DNA of 64,000 bases from Azospirillum agricola (GCF_017876095.1 NZ_JAGINM010000004.1:186001-250000), one strand, 5' to 3'; positions 1 through 9,014 are shown, numbered from the stretch's first letter. Translations and numbers: made by a program. Notes: a model not told the origin generated them from the sequence alone.

Positions 1-1
1 C

Positions 2-1528
2 GCGCGCGGCTTCCAGGCCGCCGGCGTGGGCAAGGGCACGCGGGTCGGGCTGTTCCTGCCCAACACGCCCTATTACATCGTCTGCTTCTTCGGCATCCTG
101 AAGGCCGGCGGCACGGTGGTGAACTTCAACCCGCTCTACGCCGAGCGCGAACTGGTCCACCAGATCAACGACAGCGGCATCGACATGATGGTGACGCTGG
201 ACCTCAAGCTGCTCTACGGCAAGATGGCGCGGATGCTGGAGGAAACCCCGCTGAAGCGGCTGGTGATCTGCCGGATGGCCGAGATCCTGCCCTTCCCGAA
301 GAACTGGCTGTTCCCCATCGCCAAGCGGGCCGACATCGCGTCGATCCCGTCGGACGACCGCCATCTCTCCTTCAAGACGCTGGTCGCCAACGATGGCCGC
401 CTGAACCCGGTCTCCATCAACCCGCGCGAGGACGTCGCCGTCCTGCAATACACCGGCGGCACCACCGGCGTGCCCAAGGGCGCCATGCTGACCCACGCCA
501 ACCTCTACGCCAACACGGTGCAGTGCGCGGCGTGGTACGAGGCGAAGGAGCGCGCCCCCGGCCAGGACCACTCCGGCCAGGAAAAGCTGCTCGGCGTGCT
601 GCCGCTGTTCCACGTCTTCGCGATGACGGCGGTGATGAACTTCGGCCTGCGCATGGGGGCGGAGATCGTCCTGCTGCCGCGCTTCGAACTGGACCAGGTG
701 ATGGAGACGCTGGCCAAGGAGCGCATCACCCTGTTCCCCGCCGTGCCGACCATCTACACCGCGATCAACCACCACAAGCGGCTGAAGGAGCACGACCTGT
801 CCTCGATCCGCTTCTGCATGTCGGGCGGCGCGCCTCTGCCGCTGGAGGTCAAGGAGGCGTTCGAGCGCACCACCGGCTGCACGCTGGTCGAGGGCTATGG
901 TCTCTCGGAATCCTCGCCGGTCGCCACCTGCAACCCGGCGGTCCTGCACCCGTCGAAGAAGGGCTCGATCGGCCTGCCGCTGCCCGGCACGGTGATCGAG
1001 ATCGTCAGCCTGGAGGAGCCGCGCCGCGTCCTGCCCCCCGGCGAGAAGGGCGAGGTCTGCATCCGCGGCCCGCAGGTGATGAAGGGCTACTGGAACAAGC
1101 CGGCGGAGACGGCGCAGACGCTGGTGGACGGCCGTCTGCACACCGGCGACGTCGGCATCATGGACGAGGACGGCTACACCACCATCGTCGACCGCATCAA
1201 GGACATGATCCTGTGCAGCGGCTTCAACGTCTACCCGCGCAACGTCGAGGAGGCGATCTACCTGCACCCCGCCGTCGCCGAATGCGTGGTCGCCGGCATC
1301 CCCGACGAGTACCGCGGCCAGACGGTGAAGGCCTATGTGCGGGTCGACGACGGCCAGAGCCTGACGTCGGACGAGCTGATCGCCTTCCTGAAGGACAAGC
1401 TGTCCCCCATCGAGATGCCCAAGCACATCGAGTTCCGCGGCGAGCTGCCCAAGACGATGATCGGCAAGCTGTCCCGCAAGGCGCTGCTCGACGAGGAGGA
1501 GCGCAAGCGCGCCGGGGGGACGGCGTGA
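2..1528 (+). CDS. Long-chain fatty acyl-CoA ligase (5' truncated by window edge)
   Basis: Adenylate-forming enzyme that activates a fatty acid to its acyl-AMP and then to acyl-CoA. The frame is open to the left edge and reads ARGFQAAGVGKG before the first internal GTG at 26, so the true start is outside the window; about 60 N-terminal residues of the usual ~560 are missing. Visible motifs: the P-loop TGGTTGVPKG (about 448-480), the YGLSESS acyl-adenylate motif near 898, the HTGDVG and DRIKDMI core near 1140-1210, and the C-terminal catalytic-lysine region KTMIGKLSRK. The stop overlaps the acylphosphatase start (GTGA). The class is certain; chain-length preference cannot be read from sequence. 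Confidence 0.93.
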   Translation, partial: ARGFQAAGVGKGTRVGLFLPNTPYYIVCFFGILKAGGTVVNFNPLYAERELVHQINDSGIDMMVTLDLKLLYGKMARMLEETPLKRLVICRMAEILPFPKNWLFPIAKRADIASIPSDDRHLSFKTLVANDGRLNPVSINPREDVAVLQYTGGTTGVPKGAMLTHANLYANTVQCAAWYEAKERAPGQDHSGQEKLLGVLPLFHVFAMTAVMNFGLRMGAEIVLLPRFELDQVMETLAKERITLFPAVPTIYTAINHHKRLKEHDLSSIRFCMSGGAPLPLEVKEAFERTTGCTLVEGYGLSESSPVATCNPAVLHPSKKGSIGLPLPGTVIEIVSLEEPRRVLPPGEKGEVCIRGPQVMKGYWNKPAETAQTLVDGRLHTGDVGIMDEDGYTTIVDRIKDMILCSGFNVYPRNVEEAIYLHPAVAECVVAGIPDEYRGQTVKAYVRVDDGQSLTSDELIAFLKDKLSPIEMPKHIEFRGELPKTMIGKLSRKALLDEEERKRAGGTA

Positions 1529-1830
1529 CTGCCCCAACCCCGGGCAAAGCCCCGCGCAAGGCCGTGCGCGCCTGGATGTCCGGGCGCGTCCAGGGCGTGT
1601 GGTACCGTGGCTGGACCGTCGAGACGGCCGGAGCGCTGGGCCTGTCGGGCTGGGTGCGCAACCGCTCCGACGGCACGGTCGAGGCGCTGTTCGCCGGCCC
1701 GCCCGACGCCGTCGACCGCATGCTGGAGGCCTGCCGTCGCGGCCCCCCGGCGGCGCTGGTCCGCGACGTGGCGACGGAGCCCGCCGACGACCCCGGCGAC
1801 GGCCCCTTCGAGCAGCGCGCCACCGCCTGA
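1525..1830 (+). CDS. acyP: Acylphosphatase
   Basis: Small enzyme (101 aa) hydrolysing carboxyl-phosphate bonds such as acetyl or carbamoyl phosphate. It has the family signature GRVQGVWYRGW, with the phosphate-binding arginine in the YR, and GWVRNRSDGTVEA with the catalytic asparagine. The GTG start at 1525 overlaps the TGA of the acyl-CoA ligase by GTGA, implying translational coupling. Length is close to the ~90 aa family norm, with a short basic N-terminal extension. Confidence 0.9.
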   Translation: MTAPTPGKAPRKAVRAWMSGRVQGVWYRGWTVETAGALGLSGWVRNRSDGTVEALFAGPPDAVDRMLEACRRGPPAALVRDVATEPADDPGDGPFEQRATA

Positions 1831-1931
1831 CCCGCTTTCGCTCCATGCCCGGTTCCATCCATTAGGATTCCGCTAACCATGCCGGCCGCAGGATGGGCGG
1901 CGTGGTCCCGTGGAACGGAGGGGAGGCGGTC

Positions 1932-2807
1932 GTGAGCGGGTCGGGCATCGGCTCTCTGAAATCCAGGCTCGCCAGCGCCTTCACCAAGGCGGCGGAGGCC
2001 AAGGAGAAGGCGGCCGGCAAGACGCCGGACGGCAGGGCGAAGACGGCCGCCACGCCGGCCCGTACCCCGTCCGGCCCGGCCGTCCTGCTCAGCGCCACCC
2101 TGGACGGCCTTGCCAAGCCCTTGCCCGGTCCCGCCGACGGGGCCGACGACGACGCGCTCGCCTCCCCGCAAAGGGCGCCGGAGTACGGCGACGCCTTCGC
2201 CGAGCGCCTCGGCGAGGTGATGGAGGCCATGGGACGCGACCTCGGCCGCATGCTGGCGGCGTTCGGGCTGGAGGACGACGCCGTCGGGGAGGCGGTGAAG
2301 GGCTTCACCGGCCGCTTCGGCGAGGACGACCGCAAGGCCGCCTTCGGGCGCATCGACGGTCCGCCCGGCGAGGCCCGCCCGCTCGCCCCGTCCGGCGCCG
2401 GACATCATGACGCCACCGCCGTCTCGGTCGAGGTCGCCAATGTGGAACTGGCCTTGCGGCAGGACGGCACGCCGCCGGGCCTCAACCTCGACCGCTCCAG
2501 CCTGTCGATGGCGCGGGTGTCGGAAAGCGCCCGGCCGCAGGGGCTGACCATCCGGGCCGACGGCTTCGGCGCGGACGAGCTGGACGGCATCATGCGGGCC
2601 TTGCAGGGGGGCATGACGGGCCGGCCCGAGGGGCTGGAGGGGGCGGCGACCCTGATTCCGAAGGGGGCTCCGGCCACCGACGGGAGCCTGAGCCTGTCGC
2701 TCGACCTGAAGGGCCTGCTGCCCACCGCCCTCGGCGGAAAGGGCGCCGAAGCGGCGGAGGCGATGGGCAAGGCGATTCGCAAGGAAGGCTTCGATGTCCG
2801 AATCTGA
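1932..2807 (+). CDS. Hypothetical protein, Ala/Gly-rich
   Basis: I do not recognise a family. The 291-residue protein has an Ala/Lys-rich N-terminus, a central part with an acidic helix-like stretch (EDDAVGEAVKGF) and a C-terminus ending KEGFDVRI. No signal peptide or membrane segment is seen. I prefer the GTG at 1932 because GGAGGGGAGG lies 5-6 bases upstream; an in-frame ATG at 1893 would add 13 residues. Codon use is the same high-GC type as the neighbours, and the stop overlaps the next start by 14 bases, so the two genes are probably co-translated. Confidence 0.6.
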   Translation: MSGSGIGSLKSRLASAFTKAAEAKEKAAGKTPDGRAKTAATPARTPSGPAVLLSATLDGLAKPLPGPADGADDDALASPQRAPEYGDAFAERLGEVMEAMGRDLGRMLAAFGLEDDAVGEAVKGFTGRFGEDDRKAAFGRIDGPPGEARPLAPSGAGHHDATAVSVEVANVELALRQDGTPPGLNLDRSSLSMARVSESARPQGLTIRADGFGADELDGIMRALQGGMTGRPEGLEGAATLIPKGAPATDGSLSLSLDLKGLLPTALGGKGAEAAEAMGKAIRKEGFDVRI

Positions 2808-3348
2808 CCGCCGGCCCATTCCCACTCCCTGGCTTTCCCCCTCTTTCCCCCGGGAAGGGGGATGGCGGGCGGGGAGTCTCGCCGTTCTCCTGCTGGGTCT
2901 CCTGGCCCCTTCCGCCCTCGCCGGACCACTCGACCGCACCGAGCCCGACCATATGGCGCCGGTTCCGCCCGGCCGCGACCTGCCGATCGCGCCGCCGCTC
3001 ACCAAGTTTCCGCTGCCGCCGCAATGGATGACGATCCGCTCCACCCAGGACTGGCGCAAGGCCGGCCGGTTCGAGAAGGATCTCAGCAAGGACTGCGCCG
3101 CCCGCCGCTTCCGCGAACTGATGCCGATGCGCTTCCGCGCCTTCTTCAAGGGCGAGGTGCTGGGCGTCGCCTTCGGCCACGGCCTGAACCTGCACGACCC
3201 GCAGAAGAAGGCCGACCGCAAGCTGATCTACCTGTTCCGCAACGGAAACTCGACCGCCTGCACGGTCCAGTCGATGACGAACGAGGACGCCCGCGTCCTC
3301 AACGACGCCCAGCCCGACCCGAAGACGGGCGCCTACAAGAAGGGTTGA
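2794..3348 (+). CDS. Hypothetical exported protein
   Basis: 184-residue protein of unknown function. After a long N-terminal region comes a hydrophobic stretch (SLAVLLLGLLAPSALAG, about residues 28-44) ending in an ALA-type signal peptidase site, so it is probably periplasmic. The mature part contains two cysteines (KDCAARR and STACTV) that could form a disulfide. Residues ~12-28 are encoded by a GC-rich palindromic repeat. The start at 2794 lies inside the end of the preceding gene and is the only standard in-frame start upstream of the hydrophobic core. Confidence 0.55.
   Translation: MSESDRRPIPTPWLSPSFPREGGWRAGSLAVLLLGLLAPSALAGPLDRTEPDHMAPVPPGRDLPIAPPLTKFPLPPQWMTIRSTQDWRKAGRFEKDLSKDCAARRFRELMPMRFRAFFKGEVLGVAFGHGLNLHDPQKKADRKLIYLFRNGNSTACTVQSMTNEDARVLNDAQPDPKTGAYKKG
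2834..2880. repeat. GC-rich palindromic repeat inside a 5' coding region
   Basis: A run of C/T followed by a run of G/A (CCCCCTCTTTCCCCCGGGAA then GGGGG) forms an imperfect inverted repeat. It resembles the better-preserved copies at 14404-14428 and 17655-17839. It falls in the n-region of the signal peptide of the gene at 2794. Confidence 0.5.
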
Positions 3349-3401
3349 GCGAGTCGCCCATGGCCCTGGCTGGCCCTGGTTGGGATGGCTCCCGACCGCG
3401 C

Positions 3402-4211
<810 letters not shown>

Positions 4212-4427
4212 TCAGCCGCCCTGGATCGGACGGACGATTTCCAGGGAATCGCCGGGGGTCAGCGCGGTGCCGGTCCAGCGGCGGCGCGGCAGCACGGCGC
4301 CGTTCAGCGCCACGGCGACGCCGCGCGCATCCTCGGCGATGCCGCGCCCGGCCAGCAGCTCGGCGACGGATCCGGCGGCCAGCGGTTCCTCGCGGCCGTT
4401 GACGCGGATGGAGGCGGCGGCGGTCAT
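4212..4427 (-). CDS. thiS: Sulfur carrier protein ThiS
   Basis: Ubiquitin-like sulfur carrier, 71 aa, ending in the required di-glycine (IVRPIQGG) that is adenylated and converted to a thiocarboxylate. The N-terminal strand IRVNGREE and the LNGAVLPRRRW loop are typical. Its ATG (complement of 4425-4427) overlaps the thiO stop by ATGA, so thiO and thiS are translationally coupled. Confidence 0.95.
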   Translation of the reverse strand: MTAAASIRVNGREEPLAAGSVAELLAGRGIAEDARGVAVALNGAVLPRRRWTGTALTPGDSLEIVRPIQGG

Positions 4428-5605
4428 GCGGCGGCTCCCTTCGGCGCGAATCGGCTGGCGGCGAAGGGGCGCATCACCGGGTCGGTCTCGCCGGTCAGGA
4501 TCAGCCGGGCGATGCCGTCGGCGGTGATGGGGGTCAGCAGCACGCCGTTGCGGTGGTGGCCGGTGGCGTGGATCAGCCCCTCCACCGGGGTCTCGCCGAG
4601 GATCGGCGCGTCGTCGCGGCTGCCGGGGCGGAAGCCGGCCCAGCTCTCCTCGATCGGCAGTTCGGCGACGCCCGGCAGGGCGCGCCACGCCCCCTCCAGC
4701 AGCGCGAACTGGCCGCCGGCCGTCAGCCGGTCGTCGAAGCCGCGCTCCTCCGTGGTGGCGCCGATCAGCAGGCGGCCGTCCAGGCGCGGGATCAGGTAGG
4801 TGCCCGGCGTCCACACGACGTGCCGCAGCAGGGGCAGCCGGGCGTCCATCCGCAGGCAGACCATCTGCCCCTTCACCGGCCGCACCGGCGGTTTCGCCAC
4901 GGGCGGCAGCCCGTCGACCAGCCCCGACCAGGCGCCGGCCGCCAGCACCACCCGGTCGGCCGAGACGGTGACGTCGCCGACCCGCACCCCGGCGGCGCGC
5001 CCGCCGGAGACCAGCAGGGCGGGAGCGTCGCAGCGCTCGTGGATCCGCGCGCCCGCCGCCCGCGCGGCGCGCAGCAGGGCGGCGGCGAGCTTGCGGTTGT
5101 CGACCTGATGGTCCTCGCGGCAGAACAGGGCGCCGGCCACGCCGGGCTGGAGGTACGGCTCGCGTCGGCGGACCTCCGCCCCGGTCAGCCATTCCACCGG
5201 CAGGCCGAGCCCGCGCTGGAACCCGTGCAGGAAACGGACCTTGGCGGCGTCGTCGGCGGTCAGCGCGATGACCATGGTGCCGTCGGTCCGCAGATCGACG
5301 GACAGGCCGCTCGCCTCCTCCAACTCGCGCGCGAAGCCCGGCCACAGGGCCTGCGAGGCGCGGGTCAGCGGCAGCAGGCCTTCCTCGCCGGGCTCCGTCT
5401 CGACGCAGGCCGCCAGCATGCCGCCGGCGGCGTGGGTGGCGCCGCGCCCGGCCCCGCCGGGATCGAAGACGTCGACGGAACAGCCGGACGCCGCCAGTCT
5501 CCAGGCGATGGACAGGCCGATGCAGCCGGCCCCCAGGATGGCGACGGACGGACGCGCCCCGGCGGACGGGTGCGCGTGGAAACGCGGATTCGGTGCATGG
5601 ACCAT
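4424..5605 (-). CDS. thiO: Glycine oxidase ThiO
   Basis: FAD-dependent oxidase that makes dehydroglycine for ThiG. 393 aa, DAO family. The FAD-binding motif VAILGAGCIGLSIAW is at about residues 21-35, followed by the acidic strand VDVFDPG; a C-terminal GATTEERGFD and a GHHRNG substrate/FAD region are present. The ATG at 5605 follows AGGGAG with a 7-base gap, and that site sits right after the riboswitch aptamer, so ribosome access is the likely control point. A short polar N-terminal extension (about 18 residues) precedes the first strand. Confidence 0.94.
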   Translation of the reverse strand: MVHAPNPRFHAHPSAGARPSVAILGAGCIGLSIAWRLAASGCSVDVFDPGGAGRGATHAAGGMLAACVETEPGEEGLLPLTRASQALWPGFARELEEASGLSVDLRTDGTMVIALTADDAAKVRFLHGFQRGLGLPVEWLTGAEVRRREPYLQPGVAGALFCREDHQVDNRKLAAALLRAARAAGARIHERCDAPALLVSGGRAAGVRVGDVTVSADRVVLAAGAWSGLVDGLPPVAKPPVRPVKGQMVCLRMDARLPLLRHVVWTPGTYLIPRLDGRLLIGATTEERGFDDRLTAGGQFALLEGAWRALPGVAELPIEESWAGFRPGSRDDAPILGETPVEGLIHATGHHRNGVLLTPITADGIARLILTGETDPVMRPFAASRFAPKGAAA

Positions 5606-5611
5606 GCAACG

Positions 5612-5690
5612 GCTCCCTTCGCTGGCATTACCCAGACAGGTTCGATGGGTGTGATCTCAGCCGCGCGACCACCGCGCGGCACCCCAAGCC
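5612..5690 (-). promoter_or_regulatory. TPP riboswitch (THI element)
   Basis: Read on the minus strand, the aptamer core GGGGTGCC, a perfect P3 stem (GCCGCGCG / CGCGCGGC), GGCTGAGA, an ACCC-GAACCTG segment and CTGGGTAATGCCAGCG occur in the canonical order, ending about 15 bases before the thiO ATG. It binds thiamine pyrophosphate. The AAGGGAG ribosome-binding site follows immediately, favouring translational control of thiOSG. Confidence 0.95.
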
Positions 5691-5700
5691 AATGCAACCA

Positions 5701-5729
5701 CTATTTCCGGCCGGCGCCGGCTTTTGCAA
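5701..5729 (-). promoter_or_regulatory. Candidate promoter of thiOSG
   Basis: On the minus strand TTGCAA (5729-5724), a 17-base spacer and AAATAG (5706-5701) lie just upstream of the riboswitch aptamer. The -10 box is a modest match, and the spacer holds the self-complementary GCCGGCGCCGGC. Confidence 0.4.
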
Positions 5730-5763
5730 GAGGAAATCGTTCAGGCGGCGGATCGTTTCCGCA

Positions 5764-7179
5764 TCACAGAAGGATCGCCGCCGCCAGCCCCAGGAAGGCG
5801 AAGAAGCCGACCACGTCGGTCACGGTGGTGAGGAACACCGCGCTCGCCACCGCCGGATCGACGCCGATCCGCTCCAGCCCCAGCGGGATCAGCGCCCCGC
5901 ACAGGCCGGCGATCACCAGATTGATGATCATCGCGCAGGCGATCACCACCCCGATCATCGGGCCGAACCAGACCAGCGCGATCACCCCCACCATCACCGC
6001 GAAGATGGCGCCGTTGATCAGCCCGACCAGCACCTCCTTGCCGACCACCCGCAGCGCGTTGGCCGAGGACAGCTCGTGCGTCGCCAGCGCGCGGACGACG
6101 ACGGTCAGCGTCTGGGTGCCGGCGTTGCCGCCCATCGAGGCGACGATCGGCATCAGCACCGCCAGCGCGACGATCTGCTCGATGGTTCCCTCGAACAGCG
6201 AGATGACGGCCGAGGCGAGGAAGGCGGTGCCCAGGTTGACGGTCAGCCAGCCGACCCGCGACCGGGCGATGGCGCCGATGCCGCTGAACACGCCGGTGTC
6301 GCCCGACCCGCTCAGCTTGCGCAGGTCGTCCTCGGCCTCCTCGTCGATGACGTGGACGACGTCGTCGACGGTGATGACGCCGATCAGCCGCCCGGCCGTG
6401 TCCACCACCGGGGCGGAGACCAGCGCGTATTGCCGGAAGAGGTTCGCCACCTCCTCCTGGTCCATGGTGGCGGGGATGGCGTCGACCTCGCCGGTCACCA
6501 GATCGGCGATGCGCACGGTGCGGCGCTGGCGCAGCAGGCGCGACAGCGGCACCGCGCCGACCACCCGGTGCATGGGATCGACGATGAAGATGTCGTAGAA
6601 ATCCTCCGGCAGATCGTCGGTGGCGGCGCGGATATGGTCGATGGTCTTGCCCACCGTCCAGAATTCCGGCACCGCGACCAGATCGCGCTGCATCATGCGG
6701 CCGGCGCTGCCCTCGTCGTAGGTCAGGTTCTCCTGGACGAGCGCGCGGTCCTCGGCCGGCAGATTCTCCAGGATGCGGGCGCGCGTCTCCTCGTCGAGAT
6801 CCTCGATGACGTCGACGGCGTCGTCGGTGTCCAGTTCGGCGACGGCGGCGGCCAGTTCCCGCGGCTCGAACCGCCCGACCACCGCCTCGCGCAGGTCGGG
6901 GTTCAGGTAGGACAGCACCTCGCCGTCGAAGCCGGGGCGCAGGATCTCGATCAGCCCGTCGCGCTCGGCCGGATCGATCTGCTCGATCAGATCCGCGATG
7001 TCGGCGGCGTGGAGCCCGTCGAGCAGGGCCCGCACGGCGTCGCGCTCGCGGGCGCGCAGCAGCGTGACGATCTCGTCCACGAACTCCGGCTCGACGCCGT
7101 AGCGGCGTTCGTCCTCCCCCTCGTCGCGCGGCGACGGGGCGGAGGGCCGGGGGTTCGGCGTCTGGGGATCGGCGTGCAT
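5764..7179 (-). CDS. mgtE: Magnesium transporter MgtE
   Basis: Inner-membrane Mg2+ channel, 471 aa. The N-terminal part (about residues 25-150) is the superhelical MgtE_N domain (LHAADIADLIEQ, EDLDEETRARIL), followed by two CBS domains (about 155-280, with VDDVVHVIDEEAEDD near the end) and five hydrophobic segments to the C-terminus, including the conserved GGNAGTQTL and the P-rich loop near GLCGALIPL. I chose the ATG at 7179 (MHADPQ) because GGGAGG precedes it; the frame stays open upstream but in low-quality sequence. Monocistronic and divergent from a STAS gene. Confidence 0.95.
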   Translation of the reverse strand: MHADPQTPNPRPSAPSPRDEGEDERRYGVEPEFVDEIVTLLRARERDAVRALLDGLHAADIADLIEQIDPAERDGLIEILRPGFDGEVLSYLNPDLREAVVGRFEPRELAAAVAELDTDDAVDVIEDLDEETRARILENLPAEDRALVQENLTYDEGSAGRMMQRDLVAVPEFWTVGKTIDHIRAATDDLPEDFYDIFIVDPMHRVVGAVPLSRLLRQRRTVRIADLVTGEVDAIPATMDQEEVANLFRQYALVSAPVVDTAGRLIGVITVDDVVHVIDEEAEDDLRKLSGSGDTGVFSGIGAIARSRVGWLTVNLGTAFLASAVISLFEGTIEQIVALAVLMPIVASMGGNAGTQTLTVVVRALATHELSSANALRVVGKEVLVGLINGAIFAVMVGVIALVWFGPMIGVVIACAMIINLVIAGLCGALIPLGLERIGVDPAVASAVFLTTVTDVVGFFAFLGLAAAILL

Positions 7180-7495
7180 CGCGGCACCCTCCCTTTGGAA
7201 CGAGGCAACGCCGGGGCGGCGGCGAAGGTCCGGGGCGGACGGTCGGCCGGCGTCGTCGGGGCTTGCTGGTTGGCGGAACCGGGTTTGCGAGCCCCGCTGA
7301 CGGAACGTCTGGGCCGTCCGGCCGGGGGCGCCCACCAGATATAGGCGCATGCCCGCTTTGTCCAGTCCGGGCGGCCGGCAATCGGACCGGCGCCGTCGGC
7401 ACACGTTACAAATCGCTCATTTCACGCTCTTGCACTGCGGAAAACTTCGTGGTCCCATGAAGAAAGTTTGCATTTTATCTTTTCGGGACGCACGC
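7180..7495. other. Divergent intergenic region mgtE / STAS gene
   Basis: About 316 bases between the mgtE and STAS starts. Most is GC-rich without clear features. The last ~100 bases (7395-7495) are markedly AT-richer and probably carry the promoter of the STAS gene, but I see no convincing -35/-10 pair. An Mg2+-responsive leader for mgtE could not be recognised. Confidence 0.4.
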
Positions 7496-7798
7496 ATGGA
7501 GTACGCCTTCACCCCCGTGGACGGACAGGACGGCATCCTGCTGTCGGGCCGCTGCACCTACGAGGACGGGCCGAAGTTCCACGCCATGCTGGGACAATGG
7601 GATTTCGGCAACCGGCCGGTGGTCCCGCTCGACCTGCGCTTCGTCACCTTCATCGATTCCGCCGCGGTCGGGATGCTGTTCATCCTGGCCAACCGCTGCC
7701 GCGAGGCCAACGGGCGCATCATCGCCACCGGGGCGGCGCCGCACATCCTGAAATCGCTGCGCCGCGCCGCGCTGGACAGCTACATCACCTTCCGCTGA
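7496..7798 (+). CDS. STAS-domain protein (anti-sigma factor antagonist type), orphan
   Basis: 100-residue single-domain STAS protein. The core strand-loop FVTFIDSAAVGML has a serine at the position phosphorylated in SpoIIAA/RsbV-type antagonists, which suggests a partner-switch role. No cognate kinase lies next to it; the nearest RsbW-like kinase is at 33167. I prefer the ATG at 7496, directly before the first STAS strand (MEYAFTP); an in-frame ATG at 7457 would add 13 residues with atypical codon use. The terminator-like hairpin downstream belongs to the convergent tRNA. Confidence 0.75.
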   Translation: MEYAFTPVDGQDGILLSGRCTYEDGPKFHAMLGQWDFGNRPVVPLDLRFVTFIDSAAVGMLFILANRCREANGRIIATGAAPHILKSLRRAALDSYITFR

Positions 7799-7835
7799 AG
7801 CGGCGGCGGGGCGGCCGCCTCATCGCGGCCGGCAT

Positions 7836-7872
7836 CCCGAAACGAAAAAACCGCCCGAAACGAAAAAACCGC
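7836..7872. repeat. 18-bp tandem duplication at tRNA-Ser terminator
   Basis: The unit CCCGAAACGAAAAAACCG occurs twice in perfect tandem (from 7836 and from 7854). The second copy supplies the 3' arm and T tract of the tRNA-Ser terminator on the minus strand; the first copy duplicates the arm and the T tract. Confidence 0.85.
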
Positions 7873-7894
7873 CGTGCCGGTGAGCAGGGCGGTT
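7863..7894 (-). terminator. Intrinsic terminator of tRNA-Ser
   Basis: On the minus strand AACCGCC, a 14-base loop and GGCGGTT followed by further T residues form a typical factor-independent terminator about 85 bases after the tRNA 3' end. Confidence 0.75.
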
Positions 7895-7978
7895 CGTCGT
7901 TCCGGTCCAAGACCAGGGATCGTCAGCTTCTCGAAGACCCGGAGCGGAGGCCCTTGCCTCGACGCTCCGGAAAAATTC

Positions 7979-8068
7979 TGGCGGAGGAGGAGAGATTCGA
8001 ACTCTCGATACCCTCACAGGTATGCCGCATTTCGAGTGCGGTGCAATCGACCACTCTGCCACCCCTCC
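7979..8068 (-). tRNA. tRNA-Ser (anticodon CGA)
   Basis: 90-base class II tRNA with CCA encoded. Acceptor arms GGAGGGG / CTCCTCC pair with one G-T wobble; the anticodon loop is CTCGAAA (anticodon CGA, reads UCG); a long variable arm and a TTCGAAT T-loop are present. Discriminator base G. Confidence 0.97.
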
Positions 8069-8094
8069 GCGCCCCCGTTTCCGGGGTGGCGGGA

Positions 8095-8122
8095 ACCTAA
8101 CCAAACGCTTGCCCCCGCGCAA
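8095..8122 (-). promoter_or_regulatory. Candidate promoter of tRNA-Ser
   Basis: On the minus strand TTGCGC (8122-8117), a 16-base spacer and TTAGGT (8100-8095) lie about 27 bases upstream of the tRNA 5' end, a normal position for a stable-RNA promoter. The -35 overlaps a GCTTGC...GCAAGC hairpin (8107-8124). Confidence 0.5.
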
Positions 8123-8166
8123 GCCCTTTTTGCGGAAAAATGCGAACAATCGCATCACCAACCCTG

Positions 8167-8194
8167 TTGACTCGCGGCGGCAGCTGCGTATAGA
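8167..8194 (+). promoter_or_regulatory. Candidate sigma-70 promoter of rplU-rpmA
   Basis: TTGACT (8167-8172), a 16-base spacer and TATAGA (8189-8194), about 80 bases upstream of rplU. A good match to housekeeping consensus in an otherwise GC-rich region. Confidence 0.65.
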
Positions 8195-8275
8195 TCCCCG
8201 CTCCCATGAACGGGCTTGCGCATCGAACGGTGGGCGAGCAGCCCGCCGTTTGTTTTGACATAGGCAGTGACGACG

Positions 8276-8593
8276 ATGTTTGCAGTGATCCGCACCGGCG
8301 GCAAGCAGTACAAGGTCGCCAATGGCGACGTGATCCGTGTTGAAAAGATCGAAGCTGAAGCTGGCGCTTCCATCACGCTCGACGACGTGCTGATGGTCGG
8401 CGACGCCGGCAACACGACGATCGGCACCCCGACGGTGGCCGGCGCCGCCGTGGTGGCCGAGGTGGTCGCCCAGGATCGCGGCCCGAAGATCATCGTCTTC
8501 AAGAAGAAGCGCCGCCAGAACTACCGCCGTAAGAACGGCCACCGCCAGGACCTCACCGTCCTGCGCATCACCGGGATCAACGGCGCAGCCTGA
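8276..8593 (+). CDS. rplU: 50S ribosomal protein L21
   Basis: 105 aa, 23S rRNA-binding protein of the large subunit. Typical start [14 protein letters not shown] and C-terminal [16 protein letters not shown] ... ITGI. I used the ATG at 8276; the GTG at 8267 would add three residues not seen in the family. First gene of the usual rplU-rpmA-obg series. Confidence 0.98.
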   Translation: MFAVIRTGGKQYKVANGDVIRVEKIEAEAGASITLDDVLMVGDAGNTTIGTPTVAGAAVVAEVVAQDRGPKIIVFKKKRRQNYRRKNGHRQDLTVLRITGINGAA

Positions 8594-8629
8594 TCGGCCG
8601 GCGTCTTTTAAGGACAGGAGCAACACCCC

Positions 8630-8914
8630 ATGGCACACAAAAAGGCAGGCGGCTCGTCCCGCAACGGCCGCGATTCCGCTGGTCGCCGTCTCGGCGTGAA
8701 GCGTTTCGGCGGCGAGAACGTCATCTCCGGCAACATCATCGTCCGCCAGCGCGGCACGAAGTTCCACCCGGGCGAGAATGTCGGTCTCGGCCGCGACCAC
8801 ACCATCTTCGCGATGGCCGACGGTCAGGTCTTCTTCAAGCACAGCTCGAACGGCCGCACCTACGTGAACGTGGTTGCCGCCAACGACCAGGTCCCGGCGG
8901 TCGCCGCGGAGTAA
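8630..8914 (+). CDS. rpmA: 50S ribosomal protein L27
   Basis: 94 aa. The N-terminal [15 protein letters not shown] tail reaches the peptidyl-transferase centre; the core ([23 protein letters not shown]) is canonical. The gene starts 36 bases after rplU with an AGGA-type ribosome-binding site and is followed by an intrinsic terminator. Confidence 0.98.
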   Translation: MAHKKAGGSSRNGRDSAGRRLGVKRFGGENVISGNIIVRQRGTKFHPGENVGLGRDHTIFAMADGQVFFKHSSNGRTYVNVVAANDQVPAVAAE

Positions 8915-8965
8915 CCGGGTCGTCGCGCTGCCGGTTTACCAGGCGCGCACGGTTGTGGGATAAAG

Positions 8966-9003
8966 TCGGGGGACCGGGCGACCGGCCCCCGATTTTTGTT
9001 TTG
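8966..9003 (+). terminator. Intrinsic terminator after rpmA
   Basis: TCGGGGG ... CCCCCGA stem with an internal ACCGG/CCGGT-like loop, followed by TTTTTGTTTT. It separates rplU-rpmA from obg, though read-through into obg is possible. Confidence 0.85.
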
Positions 9004-9014
9004 GTTTTCTGTGA

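Noticed and set aside
523..1524. Frame upstream of the acylphosphatase that stays open for over 330 codons
   Set aside because: It lies inside the acyl-CoA ligase in another frame and is Arg/Gly-rich; only the part from GTG 1525 is coding.
8107..8130. GCTTGC...GCAAGC hairpin with TTTTT on the plus strand as a terminator
   Set aside because: No plus-strand gene ends there; the arm overlaps the tRNA-Ser promoter -35, which explains it better.
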